Assembly: GCA_024682115.1 (NCBI GenBank)
Contig: JAIKZO010000108.1
Coordinates: 1-64,000 of the forward strand
Source of the DNA: Lachnospiraceae bacterium
GTDB taxonomy: Bacteria; Bacillota; Clostridia; Lachnospirales; Lachnospiraceae
Reading direction: 5' to 3'
Length of the DNA: 64,000 nucleotides
The position numbers and the translations under genes were made by a program. This document shows, piece by piece, positions 50,782 through 59,108 of this stretch (positions are counted from its first letter, which is position 1; each line of letters opens with the position of its first letter). The notes under the pieces are model-generated. The model saw only the letters and a program-made list of their open reading frames with translations, had not been told where the DNA came from and did not search any database.

Positions 50782-51648
50782 TTAGTCAAGAAGCAAAAAG
50801 TCTGTTATCATCTTCTTTTCTTCTTCCGTGAGGGAATTCATATGGCCACGTCCCTTAAGAAGATATGTCTTACAGTTGGGAATGATCCTCTCCGCTCTTT
50901 CGATCACACCTTTTCCGGGGAACAGGCAGTCTTTTTCAGCCGCCATGACAAGCGTGGGCGCATGACATTTTTTCATCAGTTCCTCATCCACATCACTTGG
51001 CATCCCCGTCTTTACCCTGGAATGAAGGATACTGAGTTTTGCCGTCTCATATATATCATCGGTGATGCTTTCCTCTGTAATTGCCAGTGGCATAAATACT
51101 CTTTTTAACCATTTATCCTTGCCGGTGATCCAATACATAATCATGGGAAACATCATTTTGGAACTGTTCCGGGCAGGCGCGTTCTTTATCCCCGAGGGAA
51201 CATATATGACCGCTCTCTTAATCCTATCCGGCACAACGCACATGGTTTTGGCTATGATCCCGGCTCCAAACGATCCGCCGAAAAGGCACATAGATCCATA
51301 TCCGAGTTTTTCGATCACTTCTCCGGCCCATTTGCCATAATCATAATTCTTAGGGGAAAGAGATGTTTCGGCACTCTTTCCGGGATGACCGATAGTATCC
51401 ACAGCATAGACATGAAAATCTGCCATGATAAAATCCAGTGTCAAAAGAGTATAAGCCGACGTGGAATTACCTCCGTGAAAAAACAGAAGCGGCTCCCCGA
51501 ACATGTTTCCGGTCTCTATAATATGAGTCTTCCCAAAGCTCGTCTCCGCATAGACATCCTTCCATGGCACCTCAAGCCTTGAAAGCTGTCTGTCATACAG
51601 ATCCAGTATTTCTTTTTTTCCTTCTTCCGACTTATAGATCGATCTCAT
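50782..51648 (-). CDS. Alpha/beta hydrolase
   Basis: The 288-residue protein has the fold marks FFHGGNSTSAYT (oxyanion loop), the nucleophile elbow LFGGSFGAGIIA with Ser, VMAAEKDCLFP before the acid, and the final catalytic His in KGRGHMNSLTEEE. Esterase or lipase-like activity is expected on an unknown substrate. I chose ATG 51648 (MRSIYKSEEG), the usual N-terminus for this group; a GTG at 51720 that overlaps the previous stop (GTGA) is an alternative. Confidence 0.88.
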   Translation of the reverse strand: MRSIYKSEEGKKEILDLYDRQLSRLEVPWKDVYAETSFGKTHIIETGNMFGEPLLFFHGGNSTSAYTLLTLDFIMADFHVYAVDTIGHPGKSAETSLSPKNYDYGKWAGEVIEKLGYGSMCLFGGSFGAGIIAKTMCVVPDRIKRAVIYVPSGIKNAPARNSSKMMFPMIMYWITGKDKWLKRVFMPLAITEESITDDIYETAKLSILHSRVKTGMPSDVDEELMKKCHAPTLVMAAEKDCLFPGKGVIERAERIIPNCKTYLLKGRGHMNSLTEEEKKMITDFLLLD

Positions 51649-51716
51649 TTTCCTTACGGGAAGGTGAACTTCTTCCCTGTTCCCTTTCTCCCTAAATCGG
51701 GATTGCCGGATACCCT

Positions 51717-51962
51717 TCACACTGCCGCGTATCTTGCATATCCGCACTCGCCCCGATATGAAGTCTCTATATCGGATTCATATTGTGCGCGGAATTCCAT
51801 ATTAATATCGCGTATCTCACGTTTGCCGTCGATGTAATCCCGGTACATATCAGCCAGTCCTGCCGCACAGCCGTCACATGCACCGCTGATATTCCCGATG
51901 GATTCGGCAACGATCCGCTCCCGTTCTTCACGTGTTGTATCTTTTATAAGTATTGATCCCAT
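51717..51962 (-). CDS. Small conserved protein with CDGCAAG motif
   Basis: The 81-residue protein is soluble, largely helical and has a central CDGCAAG segment and a third Cys near GECGYA. I recognise similar small proteins in other Clostridia but know no function. GGAG seven bases before the ATG supports it as a real gene. Its stop overlaps a possible GTG start of the hydrolase gene, so the two are probably coupled. Confidence 0.75.
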   Translation of the reverse strand: MGSILIKDTTREERERIVAESIGNISGACDGCAAGLADMYRDYIDGKREIRDINMEFRAQYESDIETSYRGECGYARYAAV

Positions 51963-51973
51963 GTTGTTTCTCC

Positions 51974-52525
51974 TTATCTCTCAATAACGAACCGTTCTTT
52001 CGACCGCTTTTGACGGATCAAAAATACGATACACGCTCCGATAGCCACACCGGTCGTGTTTAAGATCAGGTCATCAATATCCGTATGTCTCCCTATGCAG
52101 AAAAGCTGTGTCACTTCTATGAACAAAGAAAAACCGCCTCCGGCCAGGATAGCTTTTTGTATCGTATTAAGTCTCCCAAAACAGATCGGCCAGACGATCC
52201 CGACCGGTATGAACATAGTGATGTTCCCGATAATGTTCATCCTCCAGCCACTATAACGGTCTACCAGGAAGTAAAACGGAATGATACTGATCGTATCATG
52301 TATATTATCTTCAAACCCGACCTTTAATGTCTGAATCTTTCCATCCTCAAGATGAAATCCGAAATATACGAATCTGACGATAACAACAATACAGACATAA
52401 ACCAAAAGCATCAAGAGTTCATGCTTTATTGAAAAAGAATTCGTTTTGATCGATACCGCAAAGCGGGTAATGATCCATATTATCGTTATAAAAAGAAAAA
52501 GTTGAAAATAGGTGATTTCAATCAT
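51974..52525 (-). CDS. VanZ-family membrane protein
   Basis: The 183-residue protein has about five membrane helices and the VanZ pattern: NIIGNITMFIPVGIVWP followed by SLFIEVTQLFCIGRHTDIDDLILNTTG. The name comes from a teicoplanin-resistance gene, but most members, including this one, are chromosomal with unknown role, perhaps in the cell envelope. No van resistance genes are nearby, so I do not read it as a resistance marker. Confidence 0.9.
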   Translation of the reverse strand: MIEITYFQLFLFITIIWIITRFAVSIKTNSFSIKHELLMLLVYVCIVVIVRFVYFGFHLEDGKIQTLKVGFEDNIHDTISIIPFYFLVDRYSGWRMNIIGNITMFIPVGIVWPICFGRLNTIQKAILAGGGFSLFIEVTQLFCIGRHTDIDDLILNTTGVAIGACIVFLIRQKRSKERFVIER

Positions 52526-52545
52526 GAGTTATGTTAACTACGCTT

Positions 52546-52625
52546 CAGCCTTCGTCTGTGTCAGCGCCCCTCTACTCCGCTCGCAGAGCTCGCTGCGCGT
52601 CGGGGCCTGTTGCTTCGCAACATGT
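52546..52625. repeat. GC-rich palindromic intergenic segment
   Basis: The stretch holds several overlapping inverted repeats, among them GCCCC with GGGGC, CTCGCAGAGCTCGCTGCG and GTTGCTTCGCAAC. It has no open reading frame of note and no tRNA-like fold. It may be another family of extragenic palindrome between VanZ and glgA. Confidence 0.45.
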
Positions 52626-52633
52626 TCATCCAT

Positions 52634-52675
52634 AAAGACGCCCCATGAATGCTTGCATTCGATGGGGTGTCTTTT
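52634..52675 (-). terminator. Terminator downstream of glgA
   Basis: The 13-base arms 52634-52646 and 52662-52674 pair with one G-U, core GACGCCCCAT, with an inner stem in the loop. On the minus strand it is followed by GTCTTTATGG. It lies about 20 bases after the glgA stop. Confidence 0.8.
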
Positions 52676-52697
52676 CGTCTGTCCGCGCTGACTCAGC

Positions 52698-54143
52698 CTA
52701 CCCTATCAACCAATCGTACATCTCTGTATACTTATCGGCGGAGCGGTGCCAGCTGAAATCGGCAGCCATGTCACGGTCGATTATCTTGTTCCATTCGCGC
52801 TTCTTGTCATAATAGATGCGCTCGGCATAACGTATCGTTCGGAGCATCTCATGCGCGTTGTAGTTAAGGAAACTGAAACCGGTTCCCTTGGATTCGAATT
52901 CATTGTATGCCTCTACGGTGTCCTTAAGGCCGCCCGTTTCACGCACGATGGGTACCGTACCGTAACGGAGTGCCATCAGCTGCGAAAGACCGCAGGGCTC
53001 AAAAAGCGAAGGCATTAAGAACGCATCGGCGGAAGCATATATCTTATGTGAAAGTTCCTCCGAATAGTAAATGTTGGCAGAAACCTTATTATTATATTTC
53101 CAGTCAAAGTGACGGAACATGTTCTCATATCGTTCTTCACCTGTTCCGAGCACGACTATCTGAACCTCGTCCTGACAGAGTTCGTCCATTATATAGGCAA
53201 TGAGATCGAATCCCTTCTGATCGGTAAGACGTGAAACGATACCTATCATCATCTTCTTCTCATCGACATCAAGTCCGAGTTCCTGCTGGAGAGCTTTCTT
53301 GTTCCTGAATTTCTCCTTGCGGAAGTTGATCGCGTTATAAGGGAACTTTATATGCTTATCCGTTTCCGGATTAAAGTCATCGTAATCGATACCGTTAACT
53401 ATTCCTCGGAGATCATGTTCCCTGGCACGGAGAAGTCCGTCGAGATGTTCTCCGTAGAATTCGGTCTTTATCTCTTCGGCATAGGTTTCCGAAACCGTGG
53501 TGATCGCATCGGCATAAACTATTCCGCCCTTAAGGAGGTTCGCATCCTTAAATGCTTCCAGTTTATCCGAGGTAAAGAAATAATCGGGAAGTCCCGTGAT
53601 ATCCTTAACGTCCTTAACGGACCATTTACCCTGGAATTTAAGGTTATGTATGGTCATGATGGACTTGATCCCGCGGAAGAACTCGTTACCCTGGAAACGT
53701 TCCTTGAGGTATACGGGAATGAGTCCGGTCTGCCAGTCATGACAGTGAATGACGTCCGGTCTGAAATTTATCAGTGGAAGGATCGAGAGAGCCGCCTTTG
53801 AAAAGAACGCAAACTTTTCGATCTCGTAAAGTGCATCATCGGAATAAGGACCGTATCCTCCGAAGAACATCTCGTTGTCGATAAAGTAATACTTCACGCC
53901 GTCAACTTCGGCCATGAGAACGCCGACATATTCGTTCTTCCAGTGAAAGTCCATATAGAAATGAGTGACATACTCCATCTTCTCTTTCATTTCGGGTTTG
54001 ATGCACATGTATTTCGGCAGCACAACCCTTACGTCAAAGTATTCCCTGTTTATGCATTTGGGAAGAGAGCCGACAACATCGGCCAGTCCTCCGGTCTTTA
54101 TAAAAGGAACACCTTCCGAAGCTACAAACAGTATGTTCTTCAT
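52698..54143 (-). CDS. glgA: Glycogen synthase GlgA (GT5)
   Basis: The 481-residue enzyme has the ADP-glucose-binding KTGGLADV near residue 16, TIHNLKFQG, and in the C-terminal half SRLTDQKG and PSLFEPCGLSQL, where the Glu is the catalytic-site residue of GT-B fold synthases. It extends alpha-1,4-glucan from ADP-glucose in the cytoplasm. No other glg genes are adjacent. Promoter elements are not obvious in the 66-base gap to the peptidase gene; a terminator follows. Confidence 0.96.
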   Translation of the reverse strand: MKNILFVASEGVPFIKTGGLADVVGSLPKCINREYFDVRVVLPKYMCIKPEMKEKMEYVTHFYMDFHWKNEYVGVLMAEVDGVKYYFIDNEMFFGGYGPYSDDALYEIEKFAFFSKAALSILPLINFRPDVIHCHDWQTGLIPVYLKERFQGNEFFRGIKSIMTIHNLKFQGKWSVKDVKDITGLPDYFFTSDKLEAFKDANLLKGGIVYADAITTVSETYAEEIKTEFYGEHLDGLLRAREHDLRGIVNGIDYDDFNPETDKHIKFPYNAINFRKEKFRNKKALQQELGLDVDEKKMMIGIVSRLTDQKGFDLIAYIMDELCQDEVQIVVLGTGEERYENMFRHFDWKYNNKVSANIYYSEELSHKIYASADAFLMPSLFEPCGLSQLMALRYGTVPIVRETGGLKDTVEAYNEFESKGTGFSFLNYNAHEMLRTIRYAERIYYDKKREWNKIIDRDMAADFSWHRSADKYTEMYDWLIG

Positions 54144-54209
54144 TTTACATCCTCCAAAATCCTATATGCGAAAAACATTCCTTACCCATTATACCAAAGC
54201 GGAATGTAT

Positions 54210-55292
54210 TTACAACTCAATACCCATATCTATGCTGAGCGATCCGTCTTTATATTCAACTTTACTCAATGCTCCGTTTATAATAGTCATTTCCGGCGGC
54301 AGATGGCCTATGTCGGCATCGACTACCACGGGAACCTGATGGCTTACACAGGTGTAAGGAAGTACGGCATCAATCTTATCGAGATTCATTATCGGATCTC
54401 CGTTTAAGGGACGCCCGAAGATAAAGCCTTTGGCATTTCTGAACCACCCTGCCTGTTCCAGCTGCCACATCGCTCTTCTTATTGAGAAGACATTTAGGTC
54501 ACAGGCCTCAAGATACCATATGATACCGTCATCAACATATCTGTTGATAAAACGGTTAACATAATCAAATTTGGTTCCGACAAGAGTTACCAGACAATCA
54601 AGGCAGCCGCCTAATAATCGTCCCTTCATCTCCGTTTCGTCGGTTAACATAACTTTGGCATGCAGGCTCTTTGTGCTGGTTGACATAACTTCATTCGGCA
54701 CGAAACACTTAATATTTACCGATTCCGTGCAGTTAAACTCCGCCAAAGGATTTTCCTCGCCCTTAAGGGATTCAACCTGATAAAAATCGTAGTTGTGGGC
54801 AACAAGGTCTTTTCCCATCAGAACATTCAAAGAATCATCCAGGGACCTGTGCCATTTTTTCATCCCGAACGTTCCTCCGTTGGGTCCGTATAGGGATGCG
54901 ACATCGCAGATCGTAGTAAGAAGGAAGGTGAAATTGGTGTTATCGGAAAAACCCATATACCATTTCGGTTCGGACTTCTTTATAAGATCAAAATCAACGA
55001 ACGGGAGTATCTCGCACATAAGCTCTCCGCCCGATGTGGCAATGAGCGCCTTATTTGTTTGGTTTACATAACTCTCAACAAGTTCTCTTGCACATTCTTC
55101 GGGGATATTGCTTATGCCTACGCCCTTTTTCTTATAGGCGTTGAATCCGACTTCCGTCTTAAAGCCTTTCTTTTCCCATAGTTTTATGGAGTTTTCAAAG
55201 CAGACTCTTCTGTAATTATCTGTAGCGGGAGAAAACGACGGTGAAACAAATGATATCGTATCTCCTTTTTCAATAAATGACGGGTATTTCAT
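54210..55292 (-). CDS. S66 family peptidase (LD-carboxypeptidase-like)
   Basis: The 360-residue protein fits the S66 family: DTISFVSPSFSP at the start, the nucleophilic Ser in WYMGFSDNTNF and the later Glu and His in GIIWYLEACD and an acidic C-terminal part. LD-carboxypeptidases trim the terminal D-alanine from muropeptides in the cytoplasm; this longer subgroup also includes MccF-like enzymes that inactivate microcin C. Its ATG shares one base with the recN stop (TAATG), so it is part of the housekeeping operon here. Confidence 0.85.
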   Translation of the reverse strand: MKYPSFIEKGDTISFVSPSFSPATDNYRRVCFENSIKLWEKKGFKTEVGFNAYKKKGVGISNIPEECARELVESYVNQTNKALIATSGGELMCEILPFVDFDLIKKSEPKWYMGFSDNTNFTFLLTTICDVASLYGPNGGTFGMKKWHRSLDDSLNVLMGKDLVAHNYDFYQVESLKGEENPLAEFNCTESVNIKCFVPNEVMSTSTKSLHAKVMLTDETEMKGRLLGGCLDCLVTLVGTKFDYVNRFINRYVDDGIIWYLEACDLNVFSIRRAMWQLEQAGWFRNAKGFIFGRPLNGDPIMNLDKIDAVLPYTCVSHQVPVVVDADIGHLPPEMTIINGALSKVEYKDGSLSIDMGIEL

Positions 55293-56989
55293 TATCTGTT
55301 CCGACCGGGAGCAGTTCCCGATCCTTTTCCTTTCTTCATCTCTCTGGCATTTTCGATCGCCGCCTCGGTAATATCATCATTGCCGAGCATTCTTGCCAGT
55401 TCTCTTATCGATCCTTCTTCGTCAAGTTTTCTTATCCCCGTGACCGTGCGTCCTTCGCTTACGGACTTTTCAATGAGAAAATGCGAATCCGCCATTGATG
55501 CTATCTGCGGAAGGTGCGTTATGCAGATGAGCTGGTGATCACCGGCAAGTTCGTTCATCTTCTGCGCGACCATATATGCGGTCTTTCCGCTTATACCGGA
55601 ATCTATCTCATCGAACACGAGCGTCGGCACATCTCCGGCATCTGCAAACACGCTCTTTATTGCGAGCATGATCCTCGAAAGTTCTCCTCCGGAAGCCACA
55701 TTCTGCATCGGTTTTAATCCTTCTCCGACATTCAGGCTTATGAGGAATTCTATATTATCATAACCGCTGTCCCTGATGTTTTCCGGATCGGGCAGGACAT
55801 CTATCCTGAGTTCCGTATTAAGGAAGTTCAGTCCTTCCATTGCCGTCTTGAGTTCTTTGCCGAGTCCCGAAGCCGCATTTTTTCTGAGTCCCGAAATACG
55901 TTCGCATATTCCCTGCATTTCCTTCCACAATGCGTCACGTTCGGACTTAAGGCCTGCTATATAGGAATCATGGTTCACAAGCTTATCGAGTCTTTCTTCC
56001 TTTTCGGCAAGAGATCTTTGGATATCCTCGATGGATCTTCCGAACTTGGCCTTAAGGTCATTGATAAAATCCAGTCTTGAAGATATCCGGTCGAACTCCT
56101 CTTCGTCAAAAGACATCCCGTCTTCGTATGAGGAAAGCGCTCTGTTAAAGTCTCCGATAAGATCCTCCGCCTGTGAAAGCTCTTCACACAGCTCTGATAT
56201 TTTATCGTCAAAAGATGCGACACTCTTTATCCTTGAAAGTGCATTTCCGAGGACCGATCCGACGGATTCCGGAGAATCATACCCGGTCATCCTGTGAGTC
56301 TCGGAAAGAGCTTCCATTATCTTCCGGGAATTACTAATGAGTCTGAACCTCGATTCCAGTTCTTCGTCTTCTCCCGGCTTTATCGCGGCATCGTTTATCG
56401 TCGCGATCTCATATTCAAGCAGTTCTATCTCTCGTTTTGTGACGGCAGTGTCACGATCTTCCTCTTCAAGTTCGCTCACTATCCCGTTATATCTGTTCTT
56501 CTTTTCCTTAAGCTCCTTTTTAAGAGAAGCAACTTCATCCCCCGCATATTCGTCGAGCATTTTTTCGTAGGATGAACTCTTCAGAAGGTTCTGGTTTTCG
56601 TTCTGTCCGTAGATGTCAAGCAGGATGGCGGCAATTTTTTTTACAAGGGCAGCCGTGACGGTTTCTCCGTTCACCTTCAGCACGCTCTTTCCGTTCCCGA
56701 TCTTCCTTGAGATGATCAGGACCCCGTCATCTTCAACATCAAGATCGAGTTCACGCACTCTCCTTATTTCTTCATCGTTAAGGGAAAAAGAAAGCTCGAC
56801 CAAAGCATATTCTGCACCGCTTCTTATGACTTCGCTTCCGGTCTTTGCACCCAGCGCCAGGTTTATCGACCCGAGAACGATCGATTTTCCGGCACCGGTC
56901 TCACCTGTCAGAATATTCAGCGCTTCTCCGAAAACTATCTCCTCTTCTTCGATCAGCGCGAGATTTTTTACATGCAGACTGTCTAACAT
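55292..56989 (-). CDS. recN: DNA repair protein RecN
   Basis: The 565-residue SMC-like ATPase has Walker A GETGAGKSIVLG, a long central coiled coil (about 150-365) and a C-terminal half with Walker B LVFDEIDSGISG. RecN gathers broken DNA ends for recombination. It follows argR by 14 bases, the usual order in Firmicutes. The usual next genes spoIVB and spo0A are not present downstream; an S66 peptidase gene takes their place. Confidence 0.96.
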   Translation of the reverse strand: MLDSLHVKNLALIEEEEIVFGEALNILTGETGAGKSIVLGSINLALGAKTGSEVIRSGAEYALVELSFSLNDEEIRRVRELDLDVEDDGVLIISRKIGNGKSVLKVNGETVTAALVKKIAAILLDIYGQNENQNLLKSSSYEKMLDEYAGDEVASLKKELKEKKNRYNGIVSELEEEDRDTAVTKREIELLEYEIATINDAAIKPGEDEELESRFRLISNSRKIMEALSETHRMTGYDSPESVGSVLGNALSRIKSVASFDDKISELCEELSQAEDLIGDFNRALSSYEDGMSFDEEEFDRISSRLDFINDLKAKFGRSIEDIQRSLAEKEERLDKLVNHDSYIAGLKSERDALWKEMQGICERISGLRKNAASGLGKELKTAMEGLNFLNTELRIDVLPDPENIRDSGYDNIEFLISLNVGEGLKPMQNVASGGELSRIMLAIKSVFADAGDVPTLVFDEIDSGISGKTAYMVAQKMNELAGDHQLICITHLPQIASMADSHFLIEKSVSEGRTVTGIRKLDEEGSIRELARMLGNDDITEAAIENAREMKKGKGSGTAPGRNR

Positions 56990-57003
56990 CGTTATCTCCC
57001 GAC

Positions 57004-57456
57004 CTATTCCTCAACGACTGATCTAATCTCTTTATAGACCGTCAGAGCATCTTCGTCGGTCTTAAGGGCCATCATGATGGTATCGTCACCAGCGATCGAG
57101 CCCACTATCTGTTTGAATTTCATCGAATCTATCGCGGCAGCCACTGCCATGGCCATGCCGGATACCGTCTTTACCACCAGGATGTTCTTTGCGGTATCCA
57201 TGGAAATATAACCGTCTCTTAAGACTCTTAAGTATTTGTCGGAAAGGTAGTGCTCGGATTCGACCAGAAGCGCATACTTGAAACCGCCGCCCGTCTTGGG
57301 TATCTTCGTAAGCTTAAGTTCCCTTATGTCTCTTGAGACCGTAGCCTGAGTCACTTTAAATCCGGCATTGTTAAGTCGAAGACACAGTTCCTCCTGAGTA
57401 TCTATCTCATAATTCTCTATTAGTTCTTTGATCTTAAGTAATCGCTGCTTTTTCAT
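57004..57456 (-). CDS. argR: Arginine repressor ArgR/AhrC
   Basis: The 150-residue protein has an N-terminal winged helix (ATVSRDIRELKLTKI) and a C-terminal hexamer domain with SIAGDDTIMMA, where the two Asp bind arginine. It represses arginine synthesis and activates breakdown genes. It lies 3 bases after nadK and 14 bases before recN, the typical position in Clostridia. Confidence 0.96.
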   Translation of the reverse strand: MKKQRLLKIKELIENYEIDTQEELCLRLNNAGFKVTQATVSRDIRELKLTKIPKTGGGFKYALLVESEHYLSDKYLRVLRDGYISMDTAKNILVVKTVSGMAMAVAAAIDSMKFKQIVGSIAGDDTIMMALKTDEDALTVYKEIRSVVEE

Positions 57457-57459
57457 TCC

Positions 57460-58314
57460 TCAGTCCTTTAGCTTGTTGTGAAGGGTGTCTATAAAGCTCT
57501 CTTCAGTCACTCTGACAAGGGATGTTGTATGTCCGGATCTTCTGATCCTTACCGAATCGCCTGTCCTTAGCATGATGGGTTCGGATGCGTCAAACGAAAC
57601 GCCGACCTCCTGTACCTGGTTGAACCTGCCTTCATCGATACGGATGGTGATCTCATCATCGGGTGAAAAGACAAGGCTCCTGCCCTGCATCGAATGCGCG
57701 CATACGGGAGTGACTATTATCATGCTTGCCAGAGGACTCACTATAGGGCCGCCCGCCGAAAGCGAATAACCCGTCGATCCGGTAGGTGTCGCGATTATGA
57801 TCCCGTCTCCGCTGTATCTGTGAAGAAGTTTGCCGTTTATATAAAGCGATACGTATACAATCTGCATCGCACGGTTTCCGGTTATCGCTATCTCGTTAAG
57901 GGCTCTTCTCGAGTCCGCTTCGTTATCACCGTGATAACAGCTTCCCGAGAGCATCATCCTTTTTTCGACTTTTATATCGCCCTCAAGTACCTTGTCTATA
58001 GCCTTGAACCTGTCGTCGAGATCCACTGCTGAAAGATAACCCATGGTCCCAAGGTTAATTCCCAGAAGCGGGACCGTTGAGTCGATAAGATCGTTAGCGG
58101 CATGAAGGAGCGTGCCGTCGCCTCCGAGCACGATCACGCAATCCGTATCCTCAGGCATCCTGTTGATATCGGTGTATTTGCCCTTGAGAAAACCTTCGGG
58201 CGTATCGTCCGCGACCGCTTTTGCACCCTTTGATCTTATGTACTCGCAGATATCGTTTGTGATCCGGCTTGTTCCGTCTTTAGCTTTGTTGGTTATTACG
58301 AAGAAATTCTTCAT
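57460..58314 (-). CDS. nadK: NAD kinase
   Basis: The 284-residue enzyme has the GGDGTLLHAAN motif of NAD kinases and the NE-type motif GNRAMQIVYVSL region plus ATPTGSTGYSLSAGG. It makes NADP from NAD with ATP or polyphosphate. Its first 35 bases overlap the end of tlyA, so translation is likely coupled. Confidence 0.96.
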   Translation of the reverse strand: MKNFFVITNKAKDGTSRITNDICEYIRSKGAKAVADDTPEGFLKGKYTDINRMPEDTDCVIVLGGDGTLLHAANDLIDSTVPLLGINLGTMGYLSAVDLDDRFKAIDKVLEGDIKVEKRMMLSGSCYHGDNEADSRRALNEIAITGNRAMQIVYVSLYINGKLLHRYSGDGIIIATPTGSTGYSLSAGGPIVSPLASMIIVTPVCAHSMQGRSLVFSPDDEITIRIDEGRFNQVQEVGVSFDASEPIMLRTGDSVRIRRSGHTTSLVRVTEESFIDTLHNKLKD

Positions 58315-59107
58315 GCGTACTCTCCACGAGATCGTTTACGGTTTTAAGTAATTCGGGCCCCTTATCGTTAGCCCGGTTCTTTGAAAGCCAAATAAGGTAT
58401 TCGATATTTCCTTCGGGTCCTTTTATCGGAGAATGATCGAGTCCGATGATCCCGAAGGATGAATCCGCGGCATATCCGAATACATTCTCTATCACTTCGA
58501 TATGTATCTTTTTGTCCCTGACAACGCCTTTTTTCCCGACCTGATCCCTTCCGGCTTCAAACTGCGGTTTGATAAGGCAGACCATTTCGCCGTCGTCCTC
58601 AAGAAGTTCGTAAGCGACCGGAAGGATCTTTGAAAGCGAGATAAAGGATACGTCGCAGCCGGCAAAATCTATATTCTCGTTTATGTCTTCCTTTTTGAGA
58701 TAACGGAAGTTGGTCTTTTCCATGCAAATGACACGTTCGTCATTTCTGAGTTTCCAGTCAAGCTGTCCGTGCCCCACATCGATCGCGAAGACCTTACGTG
58801 CTCCGTTTTGGAGCATGCAGTCGGTAAAACCTCCCGTCGAAGCCCCTATATCGATACAGGTCTTATCTTTAAGATCTATCGGGAAAACTTTTAAAGCCTT
58901 CTCAAGCTTTAGTCCGCCCCTGCTTACATAAGGGATCGCATTTCCCCTTACTTCGATCTTAAGGTCTTCCGTATTGAAAAACGCTCCGGCCTTGTCTTCC
59001 TTCTGCCCGTTCACATAGACTATTCCCGCCATGATGAGGGCTTTGGCTTTTTCCCTCGAAGGCGCATGACCGTTATTCACAAGTATTACATCGAGGCGCT
59101 CTTTCAT
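58280..59107 (-). CDS. tlyA: rRNA 2'-O-methyltransferase TlyA
   Basis: The 275-residue protein has an S4 RNA-binding domain at residues 1-60 (RLDVILVNNGHAPSREKAK) and an RrmJ/FtsJ-like methyltransferase domain with SAM loop CIDIGASTGGFTDCML and the KPQFEAGRDQVGKKG segment. TlyA methylates 2'-hydroxyls of 16S and 23S rRNA in known bacteria. It is one base downstream of dxs. Confidence 0.95.
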   Translation of the reverse strand: MKERLDVILVNNGHAPSREKAKALIMAGIVYVNGQKEDKAGAFFNTEDLKIEVRGNAIPYVSRGGLKLEKALKVFPIDLKDKTCIDIGASTGGFTDCMLQNGARKVFAIDVGHGQLDWKLRNDERVICMEKTNFRYLKKEDINENIDFAGCDVSFISLSKILPVAYELLEDDGEMVCLIKPQFEAGRDQVGKKGVVRDKKIHIEVIENVFGYAADSSFGIIGLDHSPIKGPEGNIEYLIWLSKNRANDKGPELLKTVNDLVESTHEEFLRNNQQS

Positions 59108-59108
59108 A

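Noticed and set aside
51974-52525. VanZ as an antibiotic-resistance determinant
   Set aside because: VanZ-domain proteins are common in Clostridia chromosomes and no vanA/H/X or regulator genes are nearby.
52526-52697. tRNA or riboswitch before glgA/VanZ
   Set aside because: No cloverleaf, CCA end or known aptamer core is visible; the only clear element is the terminator at 52634-52675.
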